From Gammaproteobacteria bacterium (lineage in GTDB: Bacteria; Pseudomonadota; Gammaproteobacteria; Nevskiales; Nevskiaceae): DNA of 41,031 bases. Positions 35,885 through 41,031 of this stretch are shown in pieces. Position 1 is the first letter of the stretch, and each line of letters begins with the position of its first letter. Below the pieces are notes generated by a model. The model did not search any database. It worked only from the letters and a program-made list of their open reading frames with translations, and was not told the origin of the DNA. The DNA lies in assembly GCA_022599775.1 (NCBI GenBank), contig JAHZLQ010000071.1:1-41031 (forward strand). Direction: 5' to 3'. The position numbers and the translations under genes are program-made.

Positions 35885-36706
35885 ATGACCGCAGCTCAAG
35901 ACAGGCCCGCCAATGCCGCGACACCCGTCGGCCGCATGCTGCGTGAATGGCGGACGGCGCGCCGCATCAGCCAGCTCGATCTTGCGCTGGATAGCGATAT
36001 CTCGACGCGCCATCTCAGCTGCATCGAGACCGGCAAAGCTCAGCCTGGCCGTGCGCTGCTCGATCAGCTCGCCGACACACTCGACATACCTTTGCGTGAA
36101 CGCAATGCGCTGCTGCTGGCCGCCGGTTATGCGCCGATCTATCGCGAATCCGGCCTGTCTGCGCCGGAGCTGCAGCTGCTCGCGCGCGCCGTCGATTCCA
36201 TTCTCGCGCAGCAGGAGCCGTACCCGGCGTTCGCAGTCGACCGCTGCTGGAACGTGCTCGCCGCGAACCGGGGCATGACGCGGCTGCTCGGGTCGATCAA
36301 AACGGGCGGGCCGCGTCACGGCAACATTCTGCGGCAGGTGTTCGACCCTGGGGACATGCGCCCCCACATCGGCAACTGGGACGAGGTCGCGGGCGATCTG
36401 ATCCGTCATCTCCTGGATGCCATTGCCCGCAATCCGGCCGACCAGGCCTTGCAGACGCTGCGTGACGAGGTGCTGGCCTTTACCGACGTTCCCGACCACT
36501 GGCGCCACCGTGACGCGCGGGCACCGCTGCCCGTCACCACCACCGTCTTCGTCGGCCCCAGTGGGCCACTGAGCTTTTTTTCCACGCTGACCGGCTTTGG
36601 CACCAGCTGGGATATCACTGCGGAGGAGACGCGCATCGAATGCATGCACCCCGTCGACGACGCCACGCGCGCGTATTGCCGGGCGCTCGCAGAGCGGGAT
36701 TCGTGA
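35885..36706 (+). CDS. XRE/MmyB-like transcriptional regulator
   Basis: A 273-residue regulator. The N-terminal XRE helix-turn-helix spans about 14-75 (LREWRTARRISQLDLALDSD and STRHLSCIETGKAQPG), and the MmyB/MLTR ligand-binding domain (about 105-265) carries FAVDRCWNVLAANRG and the closing FGTSWDITAEETRIECMHP. Homologues usually sit next to the enzyme gene they control. Here the stop overlaps, as GTGA, the start of an oxidoreductase that is now wrecked, so its target may be gone. AAGGTGG precedes the ATG at 35885. Confidence 0.93.
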   Translation: MTAAQDRPANAATPVGRMLREWRTARRISQLDLALDSDISTRHLSCIETGKAQPGRALLDQLADTLDIPLRERNALLLAAGYAPIYRESGLSAPELQLLARAVDSILAQQEPYPAFAVDRCWNVLAANRGMTRLLGSIKTGGPRHGNILRQVFDPGDMRPHIGNWDEVAGDLIRHLLDAIARNPADQALQTLRDEVLAFTDVPDHWRHRDARAPLPVTTTVFVGPSGPLSFFSTLTGFGTSWDITAEETRIECMHPVDDATRAYCRALAERDS

Positions 36707-36913
36707 GCGCACAGGCCGCCATCGCCGTCGTCGGCGCGAGCGGGCATACCGGCCGCTTTGTCGTCAGCGAGATCGAGCGGTGATGAGCCCCGCCCCCCAG
36801 CCTGCTGAACGGCGAAAGCCACACCGGCGTGTTGGCGCCCACCCCGGCTTTCGACGCACATTTCTCGAAGCGCGCTGACACCAGAGGTCTTGCGCTTGGA
36901 AGGCTCAAGCTGA
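36703..36913 (+). pseudogene. Deleted remnant of an NAD(P)-binding oxidoreductase (saccharopine dehydrogenase/NmrA-like)
   Basis: GTG 36703 begins a reading frame with a Rossmann start AIAVVGASGHTGRFVVSEIE that stops after 26 codons at TGATGA (36781). The same frame continues without break as NGESHTGVLAPTPAFDAHF (36808-36864), which looks like the C-terminal end of the same kind of protein. One frame over, LTPEVLRLEGSS ends with TGA at 36911-36913, so a base slip lies near 36870. I read this as a normal gene of about 350 codons that lost its middle and then shifted. The GTGA overlap with the regulator shows it was the regulator's partner. The family call rests on a short stretch. Confidence 0.6.
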
Positions 36914-37008
36914 ATCGACATACCGGGAGCAGGCATAACCCAGCAAAGCGGGGCGGCGGCGCTGGCCACGGGTATGCGAAACGGCGAAAGGGTATGCCTT
37001 GCGCCCAG

Positions 37009-37503
37009 CTAGGTCTCGCCAAGTCCACCAGGATCAACGCTGGCCGGCGGTGCAATACTCCGCTCTACATGCTGCTTGAGTACTTCCAGCGTTCCGGCCC
37101 AATAGAACTGTAGATGCTTGTAGATCGTGACCGTCGGAAATCCACTCGCTCTTAGCGTGAGAGACGTCGCGCCGTTCGCCGGGGCCAGGACAAATTCAAG
37201 CGTCGTATAGCTCGCCGGCTCGTCCGCAAGCCGGGAGAAGGAACTCATATGCGTATAGGCAAGGCGCGTGCTGGGCGCGAACTCGAGGACATTCCCGGTG
37301 TTCCGGAAAGGCGCGTTATGAACGCCCCGCACAACGATGGGAGATCCGATAATCCAATCCGTTTCGATTTCAAGCGCCATCTCGGGCTTGCCCATCCACA
37401 CCTTCATTTGCGCGACCTCGGTGAGGAAGTCCCAAACACGCTCGACCGGTGCATGGATGGTGACGCCTCGCTCGAATGAGCGCGGTGTGAGCCGATGATT
37501 CAT
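37009..37503 (-). CDS. SRPBCC (START/Bet v1-like) domain protein
   Basis: A 164-residue cytoplasmic protein with the START/AHSA1-type fold: start HAPVERVWDFLTEVAQMKVWMGKP (read as HAPVERVWDFL and TEVAQMKVW), central NVLEFAPSTRLAYTHMSS, and closing helix KHLQFYWAGTLEVLKQHVER. Such proteins hold a hydrophobic ligand; no catalytic residue is evident. ATG 37501-37503. It stands alone, convergent to the wrecked oxidoreductase. Function beyond the fold is unknown. Confidence 0.88.
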   Translation of the reverse strand: MNHRLTPRSFERGVTIHAPVERVWDFLTEVAQMKVWMGKPEMALEIETDWIIGSPIVVRGVHNAPFRNTGNVLEFAPSTRLAYTHMSSFSRLADEPASYTTLEFVLAPANGATSLTLRASGFPTVTIYKHLQFYWAGTLEVLKQHVERSIAPPASVDPGGLGET

Positions 37504-37528
37504 ACCCGCCGAACTGGTTTTGGAAAAT

Positions 37529-38056
37529 TCAGGCTGCCGCGCATTTCTTGATTGTGTCCCAGGTGCGCGTCGTCACGTTCTTGCCGAGCGTTCTCTCGAT
37601 GAGTGTCATGAAGATCGGCCCGCCCTCATGGGGAACGTAGGCCGTGAACACCTCCGCACCTTTCATGCTCAGGATTGTGGCCCCGTCCAGCTCAACGGGC
37701 AGCACCGGGTCTTCCTTGACCGGTTGGCTCAAGAAAGTCACGACCCGCTTTGCTGCTGGCGGGATCTGAAAATCAGCGTAGGGGTCCGTCTTCAGCAAGG
37801 TCAGCAGATGGTCGGTGCTGCGCACGATGACCGGAAAGCGACGAGGGAGATATTTCTCCATGCCGGCTTCAATCGCCAGGGTCAGATCGGCTTCCGACTT
37901 TTTGACGCCTGCACAATCCGCCGTAAAAACCACGTTTCCGCTGGACAAAACCGTTCTAACGTCCGTAAATCCCATCTTCTCGAAGCATGCCTTGAGATCG
38001 GCCATCTTCAGGTTCATGGGGCTGACGCCGCGCAAAAATGCAACGTAACGAGGCAT
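37529..38056 (-). CDS. DUF1697 protein
   Basis: A 175-residue protein of the DUF1697 family: opening YVAFLRGVSPMNLKMADLK, LSSGNVVFTAD and the late SMKGAEVFTAYVP, all family hallmarks. Normal length and intact. AGGAG is 7 nt before the ATG at 38054-38056. The gene and its surroundings are visibly less GC-rich than the first 35 kb, which suggests transfer. Function unknown. It sits 25 bp after the SRPBCC start on the same strand and may be co-transcribed with it. Confidence 0.9.
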   Translation of the reverse strand: MPRYVAFLRGVSPMNLKMADLKACFEKMGFTDVRTVLSSGNVVFTADCAGVKKSEADLTLAIEAGMEKYLPRRFPVIVRSTDHLLTLLKTDPYADFQIPPAAKRVVTFLSQPVKEDPVLPVELDGATILSMKGAEVFTAYVPHEGGPIFMTLIERTLGKNVTTRTWDTIKKCAAA

Positions 38057-38195
38057 TTCTTGCTCCTGGGGCGGCCACTAAACTCCTTATCGTGGTGACG
38101 GACTGATCGGTTCCCGTGCGCCAAGCCCCGTTCAATAAAGTGATTTTAGTAAGCTGCCACCCTAACGCCCACCCACCGTAACGCCTATCGTCTTG

Positions 38196-38612
38196 CTAGC
38201 CATGAGCGAAGCGCTGAGCCCGATAGCGTTCAAGGCTCGGTTCGGCGCAGTCCATGAACGCGACGAAGTGGTTGCGCTCTTGCCAGATGACCTCGAGGTC
38301 GTAAACGCAAAAGGCATATTTTGTTGGGTCTTCGACCCAGCCCGATGCAGTTTGAACCGAGACGGACGTGAACAACTCATTGCCGTTATCCCACCACGCC
38401 AGAACGAGATAGGCCATGTCCGCGCCGTCATGAAATATCGCAAACGCTGGAGTGGACGCCCAAGCCACCTTCTTTTGCTTTTTGACCGCTTCCAGTCGCG
38501 TGAAATACGGAGCTTGGTTCACCGGCTGGTGGCGGGCCGAAATGGTGTAGACCTTAATGCCATCGGGGTCAGACCAACTTGGGTGGCTCTCGGTTTTTCT
38601 GGGTCGGAACAT
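38196..38612 (-). CDS. Hypothetical protein
   Basis: A 138-residue protein with no signal peptide or spans that I recognise. It is rich in aromatic residues (ISARHQPVNQAPYFTRLEAV, YLVLAWWDNGNELF, YAFCVYDLEVIWQERNHFVAFM). The pattern suggests a small alpha/beta domain. The family is not recognised. Base use is AT-richer than the core region and codon choice is similar to the DUF1697 gene. The reading frame is fully open and the ATG is at 38610-38612, so I take it as real. Confidence 0.65.
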   Translation of the reverse strand: MFRPRKTESHPSWSDPDGIKVYTISARHQPVNQAPYFTRLEAVKKQKKVAWASTPAFAIFHDGADMAYLVLAWWDNGNELFTSVSVQTASGWVEDPTKYAFCVYDLEVIWQERNHFVAFMDCAEPSLERYRAQRFAHG

Positions 38613-38677
38613 GGCGGCTTCTTGAATCGCTAGTTGTCAGGTCCTTGTTGGGCGGCAGATTGTGGCCCAAGCCTTCG

Positions 38678-38827
38678 ATGAGCACGAGTTCGGATCGGGG
38701 AATAGCCTACGCCAGCGCCGTGACGCCGCCCTACCCTTACTATCCCTATTGGAACGGCCAGTTCACCGAGCGCAATCCCCCGGCGGTACCGACACAAGTA
38801 CCGTCGGCGGCGACGGTGGTGGATTGA
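38678..38827 (+). CDS. Possible small ORF, 49 residues
   Basis: Lies in the 253-bp gap between two divergently oriented genes. It reads MSTSSDRGIAYASAV, then a Pro/Tyr-rich stretch PPYPYYPYWNGQF and a hydrophilic end. No ribosome site and no family match that I recognise. It may be the tail of a lost gene or chance; the rest of the gap shows nothing clear. Confidence 0.25.
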   Translation: MSTSSDRGIAYASAVTPPYPYYPYWNGQFTERNPPAVPTQVPSAATVVD

Positions 38828-38865
38828 TCCGACAGCCTCGGCAGAGAACGAGCATCAGCCGCTCG

Positions 38866-39252
38866 TCACCCGAGGTCGCCATAGGCGCCCGCCAGGGCGA
38901 CAACGTAGCCGTCCGGGTCCTGTAGCCAGATCTCGCGATGATGGGCGTTGGCGTTCACTTCGGGGCCTTCGAGTACCGTCGCGCCATGTCTTGTGATCCT
39001 TTGCAGGGCGCGATCGAAGTGGGCGGTTTGAAACCAGAGCAGCACGCCGTTGCCATGGGGGTTCAACTCGGGCCGGCCGATGTGCGGATGCGCGTGCGCA
39101 TCCCAGCGGTGCAGCTGCAAAACCATGCGCCCCCGAAACAGAAGCTGCTCGTAGTCTTTGCCGCCGTGCCCGCTGCTGAGCCCCAGCACCGCCTGATACC
39201 AGCGGCTGCTGGATTCAACGTCATTTACGGCAATAAGGGGCTGTGGCTTCAT
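38866..39252 (-). CDS. VOC/glyoxalase-fold protein
   Basis: A 128-residue protein of the vicinal oxygen chelate fold (glyoxalase, dioxygenase, bleomycin resistance). It has the usual opening PLIAVNDVESSSRWYQAVLGL, and the end EIWLQDPDGYVVALAG, where the usual E-x-x-DPDG motif is present. Potential metal ligands are in ELNPHG and EIWLQDPDG. The ATG at 39250-39252 was chosen over a longer frame, since it matches the family start. Substrate unknown. Confidence 0.9.
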   Translation of the reverse strand: MKPQPLIAVNDVESSSRWYQAVLGLSSGHGGKDYEQLLFRGRMVLQLHRWDAHAHPHIGRPELNPHGNGVLLWFQTAHFDRALQRITRHGATVLEGPEVNANAHHREIWLQDPDGYVVALAGAYGDLG

Positions 39253-39369
39253 GGGATACCCAACGGTTGAATGAAACGATCGCCTCCGATTCACGGACCG
39301 GGCGGCCATGGCCCGGAGAATCCGGCAATGCGCTGCCATTTTCCATCCGCTGACGGCGGCACCGCCCTT

Positions 39370-40341
39370 TCACGCGGGGGATTCTTTCCACAAGGACGCG
39401 GCCTCGCGCGCAAGCAGATCCGGATATTCCTCGGGGAAGAACAGCTTGCCTTCGGGGATGCGGAGCACGCCGCGTGAGCGCGGGAACAGGTCGTCCAGAT
39501 AGGCCGGGCTTTCCCGCGAGAAAATGGGATCGGCCTCGCCCCAGACGATTCTGACCGGCGTGTCGCAGCGCCTGAAAGCACTTTCCAGGCCCGCGAGCGC
39601 GTTGCGCTCAAGGGCGACGGCGTAGCCATTGGTCTGCGCCTCGCGTGCGGGCGTCGCCACCAGCGGCGCCAGATAGCCCTCGATGGTCTCATCCGCCAGT
39701 TCGCCCGGCCGGGTGTAACAGAGCCCGCCGAGCCCTTGCGGCGAACGCGCCAGCGCCTTGTCCGCAAGCCAGGGCTTCAGCCATTGCTCGGCGTAAAGCC
39801 CGCGCTGCGCAAGCTCGATGACCGGTGCCAGCGCCGGCGGTGGACAGTCGGGTTCGGTGTCGCAATTGGTCAGCAGCAGACTGCGCACGCGCGTCGGATT
39901 GGCTGCCAGAAACAGCTGTGCCACGGCGCCGCCGCTGTCGCTCGCAACGAGATCGACCGTTCCGACACCCAGGCGGTCCAACAACATCACGAGCATCGCG
40001 GCCTGGGCAGCGGGCGCGAGGCTCTGCTCCTGGGCCACTTCGGTGTAGCCGAGCCCGAGCAAATCCGCGGCGATGCAACGGCGCCGGCTGCGCAGCCGAT
40101 CGATCGCGCCGCGCCATTGATAGCTGTTCAGCGGGAACCCGTGCAGGAACAGGGCGGCCGGCCCGGCGCCTACGTCCACATAGGCGATGCGTCCGAACGC
40201 GGTCGGAACCAAACGCCGCGCTGCACGGAAAGCCTGCATGCTATCGCCGAAAGGCCGGCTTTCGGATTGTCCGTACAGCGCGGAAACCAGCGCCGCTGCT
40301 CCCACGCTCAGCGAGGCATTCAAAAACTGTCGTCTGTCCAC
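39370..40341 (-). CDS. Tat-exported alpha/beta hydrolase with Asp-type nucleophile site
   Basis: A 323-residue protein beginning MDRRQFLNASLSVG, a twin-arginine signal (RRQFL) then a hydrophobic stretch to about residue 22, so it is folded before export. The hydrolase core has the oxyanion motif FLHGFPLN (H67-G68) and the nucleophile elbow ASDSGG with D135, aligned to GHDWGG of haloalkane dehalogenases and epoxide hydrolases. The acid is in WGEADPIFS. The usual late His position reads KLFFPEE (L300). GTG 40339-40341 was chosen because AGGAGG lies just upstream and it starts the Tat motif. Activity uncertain. Confidence 0.85.
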   Translation of the reverse strand: MDRRQFLNASLSVGAAALVSALYGQSESRPFGDSMQAFRAARRLVPTAFGRIAYVDVGAGPAALFLHGFPLNSYQWRGAIDRLRSRRRCIAADLLGLGYTEVAQEQSLAPAAQAAMLVMLLDRLGVGTVDLVASDSGGAVAQLFLAANPTRVRSLLLTNCDTEPDCPPPALAPVIELAQRGLYAEQWLKPWLADKALARSPQGLGGLCYTRPGELADETIEGYLAPLVATPAREAQTNGYAVALERNALAGLESAFRRCDTPVRIVWGEADPIFSRESPAYLDDLFPRSRGVLRIPEGKLFFPEEYPDLLAREAASLWKESPA

Positions 40342-40387
40342 GGCGCCTCCTTTTCGGTGTCTGAAGGGCGTGTTTGTATCGCGGCGT

Positions 40388-40432
40388 GGGTCACTCCATC
40401 CATGACCCCGCAGGTCATGCATGGAGTGACCC
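40388..40432. repeat. 20-bp inverted repeat upstream of the hydrolase
   Basis: GGGTCACTCCATCCATGACC (40388-40407), loop CCGCA, and its complement at 40413-40432 with one mismatch. It lies between the hydrolase start and the RND remnant and has no T run. It could be a regulator site, a terminator for the lost RND operon, or a mobile-element end. Confidence 0.75.
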
Positions 40433-40461
40433 TCGGGCACGCAGTAGCGCAGCGAACCCGC

Positions 40462-40575
40462 TCAGGCGGGCTCCAGCGCCGCTGCGGCGTCGGCGGCAGG
40501 GTCGACGGCGGCCGGCGCCTGGCGGTCGACCGCGATCAGCGCGTAGAACACCGGCACCACGAACTAGGTGAACAT
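40462..40575 (-). pseudogene. C-terminal remnant of an RND-family efflux pump
   Basis: On the minus strand the last 33 codons of an RND (AcrB/MexB-type) pump survive: FVVPVFYALIAVDRQAP, then an Ala/Pro-rich tail ending in TGA at 40462-40464. FVVPVFY is the typical end of the last membrane helix. The preceding codons read Met-Phe-Thr and then TAG where Leu is expected (GMFT-L-FVVP). Beyond about 40600 the match disappears. The rest of the pump is missing. Confidence 0.65.
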
Positions 40576-40818
40576 ACCATCAGGAACACCATCAGCCATC
40601 AGGGTCAGGTCTTGTTCCTTGACGAAAGGAGCGGGCCATGCGGGGAAAACCGCTAAGTCAGATGAGAATTGGCAAGGCGCAAGAGCTGAGTCCGGCGCTG
40701 AACGCAGAATGGGGGATCGTGAAACATTGAACAGGATGGCGACGCGGCAGTTCCGTCTCGTCGTGTTCATTTGCCTGTCCGCCCCTGAAGCTGAGTTCCA
40801 GCGGCATCGGCAGCTTGC
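40576..40818. other. Unassigned intergenic DNA
   Basis: About 240 bp without a convincing gene. It contains GGGTCAGGTCTTG at 40606-40618, next to the point where RND similarity ends, a type of sequence seen near repeat-associated elements in other genomes. Both strands have short open frames with no recognisable product. Confidence 0.4.
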
Positions 40819-41031
40819 TCAATCGGTCTGAAGCTGCGCAATCAACTCGTCGGCAATCACCCGCACCGACGGCAGCTGTCCGCGGCGATGTGGCATCAGC
40901 AGTGTGGTTGTCACGCCGCCGGCCGTCCACTGCGGCAGCACCCGGACCAGCTCGCCGTTGTCGATCAGCGCGGCGCAGAACGACTGTGGGCAGCAGGCGA
41001 TGCCGAGTCCGGCTCGGGCCGCTTCGAGCAA
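40819..41031 (-). CDS. LysR-type regulator, C-terminal part (cut by window edge)
   Basis: The last 70 residues of a LysR-type transcriptional regulator; the helix-turn-helix and most of the effector domain lie beyond the window. The end of the substrate-binding domain is clear: EAARAGLGIACCPQSFC, ELVRVLPQW, then the usual closing helix VRVIADELIAQLQ. The stop is TGA at 40819-40821. Because it is partial, its target cannot be judged. Confidence 0.85.
   Translation of the reverse strand: MLEAARAGLGIACCPQSFCAALIDNGELVRVLPQWTAGGVTTTLLMPHRRGQLPSVRVIADELIAQLQTD

Noticed and set aside
36917-37015. Coding-like stretch IDIPGAGITQQSGAAALATG after the wrecked oxidoreductase
   Set aside because: No start, no family recognised, and it runs into the convergent SRPBCC gene end; probably chance or unrelated debris.

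Overview
This window is a high-GC, densely packed chromosomal segment of a Gammaproteobacterium. The order pilM-N-O-P-Q ... aroK-aroB-dgt, the divergent PBP1a gene, a PlsB-type acyltransferase and YceH/YqjG homologues all point there. A bacterial M2 (ACE-like) lipoprotein peptidase and a vitamin/siderophore-type TonB receptor with a degenerate TonB box region fit the Xanthomonadales/Nevskiales side, but that placement is inference only. No rRNA, tRNA, CRISPR array or intact insertion sequence was seen.

Layout. (1) 0.1-9.4 kb, minus strand: the type IV pilus assembly operon pilMNOPQ, then an Ig-like lipoprotein that is not part of the usual order, then aroK, aroB and dgt. Most junctions are 4-bp ATGA/GTGA overlaps or gaps of about 10 bp. 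(2) 9.5-17.0 kb: divergent mrcA (PBP1a), an unrecognised nucleotidyltransferase-like gene, an FKBP-type lipoprotein isomerase, plsB and a DUF4112 membrane protein, separated by clear hairpin terminators. (3) 17.1-24.1 kb: an M2 dipeptidase lipoprotein, an ammonium transporter fused to a GGDEF diguanylate cyclase, a secreted YiiX-like papain-fold hydrolase, a glutathionyl-hydroquinone reductase and YceH. (4) 24.4-30.3 kb: a TonB-dependent receptor, two tandem paralogous repeat proteins ending in peptidoglycan-binding domains, and a MATE exporter. (5) 30.4-35.7 kb: a five-gene translationally coupled operon (membrane protein, DUF4129, DUF4350, MoxR ATPase, DUF58). (6) 35.7-41.0 kb: an accessory-looking tail of single small genes (MmyB-like regulator, SRPBCC, DUF1697, unknown, VOC, Tat-exported alpha/beta hydrolase, partial LysR) mixed with wrecked genes: a deleted NAD(P)-binding oxidoreductase and the last 33 codons of an RND pump.

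How it works together. Regions 1-2 serve the cell envelope: pilus secretin and inner-membrane platform, peptidoglycan synthesis, periplasmic folding and phospholipid synthesis. The Amt-GGDEF protein probably turns external ammonium into c-di-GMP, which in many bacteria controls pilus-based motility and surface life; the link to the pil operon here is only inferred. The most noteworthy items are the Amt-GGDEF fusion, the paired 8-unit repeat proteins with peptidoglycan-binding ends, the Ig-like lipoprotein inside the pil-aro operon, a G8 tract at the start of pilM, and a two-hairpin dispersed repeat found at two gene ends.
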